From Loripinus fragilis (taxonomy: Eukaryota; Mollusca; Bivalvia; Lucinida; Lucinidae), in the NCBI GenBank assembly GCA_964019695.1, contig OZ026519.1, forward strand, positions 26,672,213 through 26,736,212: a DNA stretch of 64,000 bases. Reading direction: 5' to 3'. Below the pieces are notes generated by a model, which saw only the letters and a list, made by a program, of their open reading frames with translations, ran no database searches and was not told the origin of the DNA. Positions 22,976 to 32,703 of the stretch are shown here, piece after piece (position 1 is the stretch's first letter; the number at the start of each line of letters is the position of its first letter). Both the position numbers and the translations under genes were made by a program.

Positions 22976-24308
22976 CCTATTCAAGACCTACACTGCTTGC
23001 CCCCATGCAAAGATAAAGAATTTAAACATTATTATGAACAGATGAAAGCTTCAGTATCAATTATCTTAAAGTCCGAGTTGATTAGAATTTTGTTCAAAGT
23101 AAGTATTAGTGTTTTAATTGGAAATTAGGATAAACTTTAGGATTAATTATGATTAATCATACTGTCTTGTCCCATTTAAGCTCTTAAGCAAGTAAGCTAA
23201 TCCCAAGATTAATGAATTTACTGTGAAGAAGTAAAATAATTCTGAAACAGACTATACTTTACAGGTAAGTTGTCCTAAATTTTACTTAGTGGGAATAACA
23301 GGAATATGAATTTCTAAAAGTGGGAGAAACAGGAATAAACCATGGAAACACTATGTAAAAAGTTAGTAAAGGACGACAAAAATGTCAGTCAGGCTTATAC
23401 CTCTTCCACCCCACTCTCCACACCCCGATACGATATTTCTGGATCCGCCCCTGCCCGAGAACATGCGAATTGACTAACAAAACCGCCAAGTTACACTCCT
23501 TTTGGTTTATATTGGCATATAAGTAATACTTTGTTCACATTAAGCAAAAACATGCTCATGAGTGACATAAGTAAAACATACCGTACATATGACAATACAT
23601 TATGTACACTGCAATAAAGTGAGTTCAATGTGCCATAATTAAGTTAATTTTACAAAATATGATCACTTGACAACCGAAACATTAGCTATTTTCTGATTTT
23701 CACTCACAGCTTTCAAAATTCACGACTGGCGGCATTAAACCTGATAACTCTCAGATATGACTCTCTAAATTGGTCAACATAACAGTCTGAAGACTCCTGA
23801 CCATTTATTGTAAGACGATATATAGGTAAATGTTTACGGGACCTTTCAGACAAATTCTTTCTTAGGCGGGAATTTACCACCCCCCCCCCCCCAGCATATC
23901 CACGGCACTGCGGGAACACATCGTATGTCAAATTTCGGTACTTAAGCCCTGCTATGTCCCTCGTATCCCCAGTCCCAAGGGGGCCGGGAATACAAATGAC
24001 TGGTGCATAATATATATATGCCCTTTTCATGTGTACTGTTTAACTTTTTTCTATCAAAACTTTAGCGGTGGCCACACAATGTTTCATAATTAATAATAAC
24101 TATATAACAAAACTGCGCGAACACACATGCTAATCTGAAAGTTTAATCTGAGGGTTTCCTTGTCGCATCTTTCCAGCATGTAACGTTCTGTAACCATGTA
24201 TTAAGTTCATGTTAGTTGTTGAGACAGCCCCCATAAATATATACCATAAACTACGCAGTCAGCTGTCCGCTTTCCAAGTCAGCTTGTGGGTAAAAATGTC
24301 TATTACTA
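22976..24308. other. Intronic DNA with a poly-C run
   Basis: A C run of about 14 lies at 23879-23892 and CTGGATCCGCCCCTGC at 23441 is a lone MITE end. The minus ORF 23713-24030 has no supported homology. Confidence 0.4.
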
Positions 24309-24766
24309 GATCCTGGGCTTACCCTGGCTCAGAACACGTTACCCAAATGGAAAAAATTGGAGCCAAATGAAATTGACTTTAGCCAGAAAGTAGTATCAAA
24401 AAGTTGTTCTGTATTTAACTCTTTGCCCGCTAGCAGCGACTTTTGTCATCTGTTGATAACTTTTGCAAACAGTTTGTACCCAGCTCAGGCCAGACATGAT
24501 GCTTGGCCTGAGCTGGATCCAAACTGTTTGAGACCCTGATGGTAGCTTCCAAAGAGATAAATACAATGTATGGCACATTAATGAAGTGTGAAGCAATAAT
24601 AAAAGCAATATTTGAAAATCCATAAGCTGATCAAAATGCACTTTTTCGCAAATGTGTAATTCTTGAACCAACTAGAGTGTACTTTTAGCCAATGACTTAT
24701 AATTGTAGCCACTCCACATTTTTAGAAACAAATGGCTACAATTGCTAGTGGCAGGGTGAGCCCTGA
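24308..24766. repeat. hAT-like MITE directly before exon 3
   Basis: The ends are inverted: CCTGGGCTTACCCTGG at the left and CAGGGTGAGCCCTG at the right. Inside at 24471-24531 is a hairpin with arms CAAACAGTTTG..CAGCTCAGGCCA and its inverse TTGGCCTGAGCTGG..CAAACTGTTTG. The right end is only 18 bp from the exon 3 start, so the polypyrimidine tract CATCTTTTTTGTAG lies immediately after the element. Confidence 0.65.
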
Positions 24767-24783
24767 GATCATCTTTTTTGTAG

Positions 24784-25131
24784 GTTTATGACGGGATTAT
24801 CGCGGATTACGCTCTGATGGGATCTTTCTGTGGTGACCAGTCTCAAGTTTCAATACAGTCCACCTCCAGTGTTGTCTTCGTACGTCTTAACATACATGCT
24901 AGCTTAGAGGATGTTGAGTTCATCGCTTCCTACAATAGGCATTGTGGAGTTATATACAGGGACGAACTAGGTTTAGACTTTGAGCTAATAAACCATGACG
25001 ATGATGATATATATGAAAACAACCTCAACTGTACATGGAAGATTGTTGTTAATTCACACAAGAAAATTGTATTGGGCATTATGAGTATTGACATAGAAGA
25101 TTCACCCCAATGTCAGAATGATTATTTAAAG
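24784..25131 (+). CDS. CUB-domain protein, exon 3 (second half of CUB B, first half of CUB C)
   Basis: Exon of 348 bp (116 codons), acceptor TTTTTTGTAG, donor GTGATT (weak but GT), phase 0 to 0. It starts V-Y-D-G, then MGSFCGDQSQ, VVFVRLNIHASLEDV and EFIASYN (C-terminal half of CUB B). It continues without an intron into H-C-G-V-I-Y, NNLNCTWKIVVNSHKKIVL and C-Q-N-D-Y-L-K, the first half of CUB C. C-x-N-D-Y is the usual site of a Ca2+-binding Asp in CUB domains. A short DDDD stretch lies in the linker of CUB C. Unlike the A/B boundary, the B/C boundary carries no intron. The internal ATG at 24817 is not a real start. Confidence 0.85.
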
Positions 25132-26204
25132 GTGATTTGATTGATTAAGAAATGGATTTGTATTGATAGTAATTTGTTGCTTAAATATCAATAGATTGAG
25201 GTCATTTATGAAAAGTAGATAAATCATAAGTGCAAAGCACATGTGAATTAAACTTATTATTTGATACTAATGCATGTAAAGATTGAAAATGAGAACGATT
25301 CCTTCCGATTCTATGAAGATACTACCACCTTTAACAAACATTAGCATTTTCCATCAATGTTGTTTTAGTGAAACGTGTATTTTTACGTACCTTTTGAACG
25401 TTCAGTAGTTGTAGGAAATACTAGTTCTGTTGTTGTCGATTTCTTGTTTATTAATGCTAAAATGTATTGTGCCTTTTGAGTATGATCTTTGATTTGTAGT
25501 GCAGTACTCATTTTATAAGCTGTTAGCTTTTAAAGAGTTTGCACAAAAAATCAAATATAAATATAAAGGTGAGCCTCTATCAGCCTTCAAGCGAAATGGG
25601 TTTCGCTGGGATAGATGCTGGAGACTTTATGCTGAGTTGGTTGTAACTTTGAAGAAGGTAAACAAATTAAAGGCTTCAAACAAAGAGCTTCAAACAAATA
25701 ATGCAAGGTTTCAAGCAAGGAAATAATTTGCTGTACAACTTGTTGTAGCTATTTTCTGAAAATAGGTATAATGAAGAAATTGCCTACTCTTTGGTACATT
25801 GTATCTTCTCATGTGCAGAATTGGGCCAATACAAAATAAGCGCCAAACACAAGAAATATGTCCCACTGGTATTTGACAATTTCCATATGGCCAAGTTGTT
25901 ATATTGACGGTTAAGATATGTTATATAATAATATACAGGTTATTAAATAAACTGACTAATATCTGTTAATTTGATTCTTCTACAGTTTCACCATTTGTTC
26001 TAGAACAATATTGTAACACATTTGCTTAGAACCATCTAATATCAAATCTACTTTTACCAATAAAACTATCTCAAATAAAAGTACTTTGCATCTTAACACA
26101 CATTTGTTAAGCTACCTTAAACAAATCACTTATTTACTAACGACAAATGTTAAATAAATGCACCTTACGTCTTAACACATATTTGTTAAGCTATCTAATA
26201 CCAA
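25132..26204. other. First part of intron 3, no gene recognised
   Basis: A 75-codon frame at 25499-25726 ends in a K/Q/N-rich potentially helical stretch, but has no splice or family support. The rest is AT-rich. Confidence 0.4.
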
Positions 26205-26530
26205 GTAAGTAAGGGTGCAAAGATCAGGAATCGATACAATCAAGTACCACACCTGACACAGGATACCAATGGGAAAGTGACAAACTCACAGAAGACACCA
26301 CAAACGAGAGCCAAGAGGTCAGCCCTTTCCCAGCAGGTGACCACAAAGCACATGTAAACAGACGCGCACAAAGAAATAGCAAACACAAGACAGAACAAAA
26401 ACATAAAAGATCCACAAAAGAAGTACCGCCTTGGAACGGTCAGTAAAATATTTTACTGGAGAGCTTAAACCGGTTTAACGGCGCCGACCTCACCCTTAAT
26501 TCAGATGTGGATCAAGGCACAATACCAAGC
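26205..26530 (-). mobile_element. Retroelement family 2, 3' end, minus copy
   Basis: This copy is colinear with 29005-29290 (-) and, inverted, with 30130-30436: GATCAGGAATCGATACA, CAGCCCTTTCCCAGCAGGT, TGGAGAGCTTAAACCGGTTT, TCAGATGTGGATCAAGG. The 3' terminus abuts AAGTAAGTAAGG, resembling the TTACTTACTT end of family 1. Confidence 0.75.
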
Positions 26531-27107
26531 CTTATTTTAATAAGAACAAGTCGCTGGGTAAAAGTATTTTATATCATAACACACAGTTGGTATGCTATCT
26601 AATACTAAGCATTCTTGTTTTTAAAAAGATATATTAAAGTACTGTACATCTTAATACACATTGTTTATCAGAGATTAAGAATAAAACTAAGTTCAGGAGA
26701 TAACACATATAAGCGAACGTTTAGTGTCAGATCCTTTTCATTCACATGCTTAGTTATAATATATTATATTGTACTTTGAATGCTGTATTCTAAAGAATGA
26801 TTAAATATGTTTAAACCAAACTAAGATTGTGCTATCTTAACGTACTTTAGCTGTCTAATACTTGGCATTCTTGCTCGTATTCAAACATATCTTTGCTGAA
26901 TAAAAGTATTTTTATTTACATCAATTTCGGTAATTCAGTGTTAGTTTTATCGTGAAGATTCCTGTTTTGGATTCTATGTTTATGATTTTGTTCAGTGCTT
27001 ATTGTTATCTGATTAACTTTTGTTTGAATAAGCTCTCAGACTTACAGAACATCTTTTTTGAGAAGGCATACTGACAATACTTTTTACTGTGTTGGATCTT
27101 TAGATGG
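26531..27107. other. AT-rich intronic DNA
   Basis: Nothing was recognised. Confidence 0.4.
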
Positions 27108-27300
27108 AAAAATTATGAGGCCCCCAGGGGGGGTGCTCCGTTGACCCCTGAAAATAATGCATTGATCTCCCCAAATCCCTAAAAGAAAATGCCCCAGCTC
27201 ACTGAAAGTATTTTTTATTTGCTCCCCAAATCCTTAAAGTATTTCAGCTACTCCCCAAATCCCCAACATATAAGCCAATTCTCCCTAAAATGTATTTTTC
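27108..27300. repeat. CTCCCCAAATCCCTAAA short tandem array
   Basis: TCCCCAAATCC occurs four times with spacing of about 30-45 bp after a GGCCCCCAGGGGGGG start. Related units (TCCCTAAATCCCCAAA, CTCCCTGAAAATA) recur at 28860-28965. Confidence 0.6.
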
Positions 27301-27850
27301 TTTCCATAGGTTTACATTCGCATACTTAAACACTATGAAGCTAAACACGAGCATATGGCTTAATATTCACTTAAAAGTTTACGCTATACATGTAAAAATA
27401 GGGCTTATCCACTGAATACTCAATATAAAATTATTTTTATGTAATGCAATATATATAGCTCAAAGTATGAGGCCATCCATAAAAAGTATGTTGCTGTACC
27501 TGGTTGAGTAGGTTTGGAGGAATGCTCTCTAGATTTGATATTTTAGGGACAGCTAGGCCTTTTGGTGTTCTGGTGGAGGAGGGGCTAATTTTTCCAATAG
27601 ATGAAACTAGAAAGTGTTATAATTGCTATTAGGCCCTATACGTAAGTTTAACTTCATTTTCAACAAGCAACAATATATTGGATCAACATTCATCAAAGTT
27701 TTAATAAAAAACAATCAATTACCTAGATGGAGAATTACTTACCAGATACGTTGTTAGTCCTGTTATGATGTTGTCCTAGGGGGGGGGGTGTGGCATGCTC
27801 CCCTGAAAAAACAAAATAAAAATGACGCAATCTGGCGCATTCTGGGTGTT
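27301..27850. other. Intronic DNA with a G run at 27779
   Basis: A nine- to ten-base G run at 27779-27788 begins TGTGGCATGCTCCCCTG. This may be the left border of the repeat duplicated next. Confidence 0.4.
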
Positions 27851-28754
27851 TAAAGTACGTTACTATCAACCTAAAAATCAATATTTTTTTGGATAATAAG
27901 TCAACAACCAAAATTTTGTGTCATATTTTTTCCAAGATTAATCCAGATGCTCACGTTAGCACAAAGATAAATACATTCACATTTTATAAGACAAAAGCCC
28001 ATAGAAGTCAAAGAAATGTAATAGAATAGAGGTTTTTCCTTTTTAACACCAAATATTACATATATTAGGCGCGTAGATAGCCCTGAAATGATGTCGATTC
28101 AGATTTATGCTAGGGAGTCCGGGAAATTTTGTATTAAAATGGCACGCTCTGGCACATTCTGAGTGTTCCAAAATACGTTACTATCAACCTAAAAATCAAC
28201 AATTTTAAGGATGATTTTCCACAATAGTAAAAATAATTCGCCATATCAGTCACCAATACCAATCCAGATTATCATGTTAGCACGAAAGTAAATACATTTA
28301 GATAAAGTACGTTACTATCAACCTAAAAATCAATATTTTTTTGGATAATAAGTCAACAACCAAAATTTTGTGTCATATTTTTTCCAAGATTAATCCAGAT
28401 GCTCACGTTAGCACAAAGATAAATACATTCACATTTTATAAGACAAAAGCCCATAGAAGTCAAAGAAATGTAATAGAATAGAGGTTTTTCCTTTTTAACA
28501 CCAAATATTACATATATTAGGCGCATAGATAGCCCTGAAATGATGTCGATTCAGATTTATGCTAGGGAGTCCGGGAAATTTTGTATTAAAATGGCACGCT
28601 CTGGCACATTCTGAGTGTTCCAAAATACGTTACTATCAACCTAAAAATCAACAATTTTAAGGATGATTTTCCACAATAGTAAAAATAATTCGCCATATCA
28701 GTCACCAATACCAATCCAGATTATCATGTTAGCACGAAAGTAAATACATTTAGA
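27851..28754. repeat. 452-bp near-identical tandem duplication
   Basis: 27851-28302 and 28303-28754 are the same apart from, as far as I can see, one substitution (GGCGCGTAG against GGCGCATAG, 28073 and 28525). Each unit itself contains two diverged sub-repeats starting ACGTTACTATCAACCTAAAA and ending GTTAGCAC(A/G)AAG(A/G)TAAATACA. The repeat stands in intron 3 and encodes nothing evident. Confidence 0.9.
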
Positions 28755-29004
28755 TAAGCATAGGGGAGTCTGGGGGCTTTCCCCTAGAAGCCGAAACAAA
28801 AAAAAAAGAAATTAAGGCTTTTCCTTTAAGGTGAGATTCTTTTAAAACTTTTTTGCAGGCTCCCTAAATCCCCAAACTATGAGCTTGCTTCCAAAATCCC
28901 TGAAAATAGTTACCAGTGCTCCCCATCTCCCTGAAAATAAAAAGCCATTCTCTCCAGATTCCAATTATCTCTGGGGCCCCAATTATAAAAGTAAGAAAGA
29001 CCGC

Positions 29005-29525
29005 AAAGATCAGGAATCGATACATCCAAGTACCACACCTGACCCAGGACACCACATGGGAACTAAACATCACACACGAGAGCCAAGAGGTTAGCCCTTT
29101 CCCAGCAGACGACCACAAAGAGGCAACGAAAGACGCGAAAGCATGACAGACACAAGATATAAATAACACAACTAATCCACAAAAGAAGTACCCCCTTGGA
29201 GTAGTCATTAAATTTTTTTTACTGGAGGGCTTAAACTGGTTTCATGGTGCCAACCTCATCCTTAGTTTCGATGTGGATCAAGACACAAAGATGTTTGATT
29301 TGCATAAAAGACCCATAACTTATCAATGCATCATCTCCTAGAACTTATAAATCAAGATACAAAAAGGTGATAAAGCAAAATAAAGACTGAACAATACGTT
29401 ATCAGAGCAAAAGAAATCAAAAAGGTAAACCCAGGTGGGCCTGACAGCAGCCAAAGCATCAGGCCCCTACCATCTCATCAATAGATAAGTCTTTAAGTCA
29501 GAAGCATCATAGAATATTAAGTCTG
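29005..29525 (-). mobile_element. Retroelement family 2, 3' part, minus copy
   Basis: On the minus strand it covers the last codons of the RT frame with the aligned TTCTATGATGCTTCTGACTT around 29500, then GGGGCCTGATGCTTTGGC and the conserved 3' untranslated region to 29005. The coding end is degenerate. The ORF readings in 28864-29208 are artefacts of this element. Confidence 0.7.
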
Positions 29526-29727
29526 ACCAAAACTCATCCATAATTTGTTTATCTAACTGCTAACTAACTGTTTAACTAGCCACAATTCTAGTTTCAAAGC
29601 ATTCCTAACCTCCCCAAGCCAAGTGGCAGAAATTTTCTCTGTCCTATAATATTAGACTCATAGAAACTCCTGGCCAAATCTTATTGAATGGTAATTATTA
29701 TACTGGTAATGTTCGTTTGGTAGGCTA

Positions 29728-29934
29728 ATGTTCCTTATTGTTGGCTCTGATAATTTTTCAGCACAGTTTATTAAAATGATTTATCATTATAATAAGATTT
29801 ATGATACCATTAATGTATTGCAACAGACTGCATGTTTGGTGGTCGACCCGATCATGGTTGGCAACTTTGCGTCCCTCTTTAATTGCACGCTGGTAAGTAA
29901 GACCTCAGACTCTATGACGGTTCTCACTTAAATA
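29728..29934 (+). pseudogene. Reverse-transcriptase C-terminal fragment, family 2
   Basis: An open frame ends at TAA just after 29931. From about residue 8 it reads DNFSAQFIKMIYHYNKIYDT, QQTACLVVDPIMVGNFASLF, NCTLVSKTSDSMTVLT. It aligns with the tail of the family 1 frame at 5361-5783 (DQFKKIVQRYIRVGYN, QSACLVLNPITV, NCMTVGQASHSMTALT). It is a severe 5' truncation with no catalytic region, so it is inactive. The first codons are unrelated flanking sequence. Confidence 0.65.
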
Positions 29935-30436
29935 CTTATCTGTAGATGAGAGGGTTAGGGCCTTGTGTTGTGTCTGTGGTCGGGCCCACAGGGGTTTAAC
30001 TGTTGGATTTCTTTTATTATCTGTATGTAGTTGTATGTACTGTTGAGTTCTTATCTTTGTTCCATCTCCATTTTACATCTCAATGCGTATGTATTAGGAT
30101 ATGATACATCGATAAACTAGGAATCTTTAATTCTAACCAAACATCTATTTATCTTGATCCACATCAGATATAAGGTTGATGCTGGTACCGTCAAACATGT
30201 TTAAACCTTCAAGTAATTTGATCCTTTTTGCTATTTGTGTTTCGTGATTGTTTGTCATACTGTCTTGTTTGTTATTCGCAGCCTTATGGTCACCTGCTGG
30301 GAAAGGACTAACCTCTTGGCTCTCTTGTATTGGATGCTTATCTTTTGTTTTTTTCACTTTCCCATATTGTGTCCTGGGTCAGGTGTGTCAATTTCTGATC
30401 TTTGCCTTCTTCCTTACTTATGTAATTACACATCTT
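29935..30436 (+). mobile_element. Retroelement family 2, 3' untranslated region
   Basis: It contains GTAGATGAGAGGGTTAGGGC, GGTCGGGCCCACAGGGG, TTGATCCACATCAGATATA and the end TGATCTTTGCCTTCTTCCTT-ACTTATG. It is the inverted counterpart of 29005-29290 and 26205-26530. Confidence 0.75.
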
Positions 30437-31305
30437 AATGAATCATAGTTTTTTCCGGTAAACTAATCGTAAAGCGGTATTTCGAAAAGAGCTATATGAC
30501 AATCTTTTAGATTTTAACAACCTTTTAAATAACTATAATTTTAGTCTAAGATGCCTGTAAGTAAGTAATAGTGGTAATGCAGGTGTACTTTGAATTTCTG
30601 CATTTTGCGTTTTCAGGTAAAAACCCTAAACAAAAATAGAGCGTATAATACAATGAAAGTAATTGTTAGCAAAAACGTTGCAGACTGCTGGATCAGATTA
30701 AGGTAATAGCAGGTTTGGAGAAAAGTAGTAATGAGCACCCTTAGCACTAATCGTTTTGTCTGCATTCTGTCTAAATATGCAATGGGTGTTGTCGTTGGGT
30801 GATCTTATTTTTTTCAAAATTTACTTTTTCCCCAAAAATAGTGTTTAAGGAATATGTGATAATATCTGATGTCCATTTATGATTTGATCGTTAATTAGGC
30901 GTTTGCACCGCCCTTTGAATAACACCGTTGGCCAGCCAAAAGTATGCGTTGTTACGTTTATTGCTCCATCCATGTTTTTATGTACACGCATTACGTAATT
31001 TTATTAATCGAAATATATCTATATATTATTGGACCCAATTTGTTAATTCTGCTACGTAAAACATGTGTAAAGCGCTCACTCAAATATAGACAAAACTAAG
31101 ATCTTAATGACGAATGGTAGCTTAATGAATGCCAAAAGTGTTGCAGAATGCTCCCCTTGGAGCATTCTGCAACACTTTTCGACCTGCACCAAGGGAAGCA
31201 TTCTAAAATAGTTTTGACCTGCATTAAGCGATAAATGGTCTTGAAAACCAAATTTTCAGTCTTTTTGAGAGTGGCTGTTTTACACCTGCTTTACTGTACT
31301 TACAG
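30437..31305. other. Intron 3 end with a perfect 46-bp hairpin
   Basis: At 31134-31154 AAAAGTGTTGCAGAATGCTC-C pairs exactly with its reverse complement at 31159-31179 across a CCTT loop. TTTTGACCTGCA then repeats weakly at 31180 and 31210. Otherwise nothing was recognised. Confidence 0.8.
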
Positions 31306-31668
31306 GTGTACAATTTCGCTTTGGATGAGAGTGGTCTAGTTGGTACTTACTGTGGCTCGACTCCACCATCAACTATATTTACTGGATCAAATGTTGCATA
31401 TTTGCGCTTCAGTTCTAATGACAATGTGACAGGTACTGGATTTAAGGCTAGGTATCAGACACAATGCGAACTAGTTTTGACAGATACAAGCGGTTCATTT
31501 AGCTCCATTGACAGTGACCAAGATGGGTATTCAGACATTTACCAAAGCTGCATTTGGATCATCTCAGGCGGGGACAATAAGGTCGTTTGGCTGGAAATTT
31601 CAGAGCTAGACATATATACAGTAAACACTGACCTTTGTTATATATCGGACGTTGATGATGTGTTTCAG
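31306..31668 (+). CDS. CUB-domain protein, exon 4 (second half of CUB C, first half of CUB D)
   Basis: Exon of 363 bp (121 codons), acceptor CTTACAG, donor GTTTGT, phase 0 to 0. It reads V-Y-N-F, GLVGTYCGSTPPSTIFTGSN, YLRFSSNDNVTGTGFKARYQ (C-terminal half of CUB C). It then continues C-E-L-V-L, SGSFSSIDSDQDGYSDIYQS, C-I-W-I-I-S, WLEISELDIYTVNTDLCYIS and D-D-V-F-Q (first half of CUB D). All four CUB cysteines of the C/D set are present across exons 3-5 except that the third FCG position of CUB D is E-I-C-L. The S/D-rich segment DSDQDGYSD resembles a calcium-loop composition. The GTG at 31306 is an internal codon, not a start. Confidence 0.85.
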
Positions 31669-31732
31669 GTTTGTTAGCACCATATTTACAAAGCTTTTGC
31701 CTCAGATAGGATGGCTTTATTTTTTTGTTTTG

Positions 31733-32042
31733 TTGCTTAACGTCCCAAGTCAACAGCTATGGTCATGGGGGACGGTCAGTTCACCTAACCACACGTTTTC
31801 CTGGGCAAGCTTGAACAAGCAGTAAACCAGTACTTCGTGCACATACTTTTGCTTGTTACTAACAACAACCCTTCTTGAATGATTCAGCGGAAGGGAGGAG
31901 AATGGCTGTAGAAATTATTTCATGATCAATCTCCACGAAAGTATGGGACCGGGCCGGGATCGAACTTGCGACCCCTGGATCTGCAGTCAGACTCGCATCT
32001 GTTGCATGACATGTTACAGACTGCGCTATGTGACCCGGTAGA
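31733..32042 (-). mobile_element. SINE family 2, full-length minus copy
   Basis: On the minus strand it starts TACCGGGTCACATAGCGCAG, has GTTCGATCCCGGCCCGGTCC (B box) and ends TTGACTTGGGACGTTAAGCA. It inserted only 65 bp downstream of the exon 4 donor. Confidence 0.8.
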
Positions 32043-32120
32043 TAGGATGGCTATCCCGACCCTAGCTTTTAACATGTTGTACATGCTCACCTTGATTTGC
32101 AATCTTCATTAACATTTGTA

Positions 32121-32402
32121 GATCCAGAGGGGGGGGGGCAAAGTGTCGGGGCCCCCCTTCCTGAAAAATTACAAAGCTAAAAGGTTTCTTAGCAATACTG
32201 GTCCCTGAAAGATCACAAAGCTATCAACGCAACATTCAATGTTGGGCTATCTTTGGCCCGTCAGTGGAACGCCATTTAAATGGCGATTGCTGGCGGACAG
32301 ACGATCGTCCGCTTGTAGTGGTATTTGGATCTTCTCTTCCCTTATCAACTAAAAAGTTAGAGTTGGACCCCTCTGACAAAACTTTCTCGATCCGCGCACG
32401 AT
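32121..32402 (+). repeat. G/C-run MITE, GGATCCAGA family, copy 3
   Basis: GATCCAGAGGGGGGGG, AATTACAAAGCTAAAAGG, TGCTGGCGGACAGACGATCG, TAGTGGTATTTGGATC, CCCTCTGACAAAACTTTCT, CGATCCGCGCACG. It has the same block order as 10265-10475. Confidence 0.75.
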
Positions 32403-32562
32403 AAATGTCACAACCAATTTACTAATGAGGCTATTTTCTTGTACAGCACATCAGACAGTGTCCTTCGTCTTGGATACCAACAGCTGTTTGCATTTTAAAA
32501 CTTTTTTCCAGGACAAACTTCATGCTCAATGAGCTGAACATGAAAAAAAACGTTTTACAGCG

Positions 32563-32703
32563 TAACAATCAGGCCTCAATGTTATAAAACTTGAGTACAG
32601 TCTCATCAAAATAAAGCGCAATGATTGGTTGCTTGCCGACACGTTGCGCTTTATTTTGAGTTTGAGACTGTACTCAAGTTTTATGACCTTGAGGCCAGGT
32701 TGT
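32563..32703. repeat. Hairpin MITE with about 60-bp arms
   Basis: AACAATCAGGCCTCAA, TAAAACTTGAGTACAGTCTC, AATAAAGCGCAA form the left arm; TTGCGCTTTATTTTGAG, GAGACTGTACTCAAGTTTTA, TTGAGGCCAGGTTGTT form the right. The loop is about 17 bp near 32625-32642. Confidence 0.85.

Larger units (their letters stand above)
21597..23345. repeat. Region bounded by inverted TATTCCTGTTTCTCCCAC
   Basis: GTGTATTCCTGTTTCTCCCA at 21599 and GTGGGAGAAACAGGAATAAA near 23320 are inverted copies enclosing about 1.7 kb. A direct repeat of about 40 bp (CCCATTTAAGCTCTTAAGCA and following) occurs at 22036 and 23169 inside. The interval contains a SINE, a 232-bp MITE and a G/C-run MITE, so it may be an old element enlarged by later insertions. 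Confidence 0.45.
2953..24783 (+). other. Intron 2 of the CUB gene (21.8 kb, transposon-rich)
   Basis: This very long phase-0 intron interrupts CUB B between K and VYDG. It holds a truncated reverse-transcriptase element, several 3'-only copies of it, at least six tRNA-headed SINE copies or fragments, G/C-run MITEs and several hairpin elements (listed separately). No exon that would fit in phase and extend a CUB domain was seen inside it. Confidence 0.7.

Noticed and set aside
22817..23128. Overlapping 84- and 103-codon frames, and the 10197-10514 frame
   Set aside because: Gly/Pro runs come from the G/C runs of MITEs and appear in several frames at once.
24817..25140. Independent gene starting at ATG 24817 (likewise GTG 31306 and ATG 34246)
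   Set aside because: These are internal codons of spliced CUB exons. The frame upstream of each is open to a splice acceptor.
25499..25726. 75-codon K/Q/N-rich frame as a gene
   Set aside because: It has no splice signals, family motifs or copy elsewhere in the window, and the composition is expected from AT-rich sequence.
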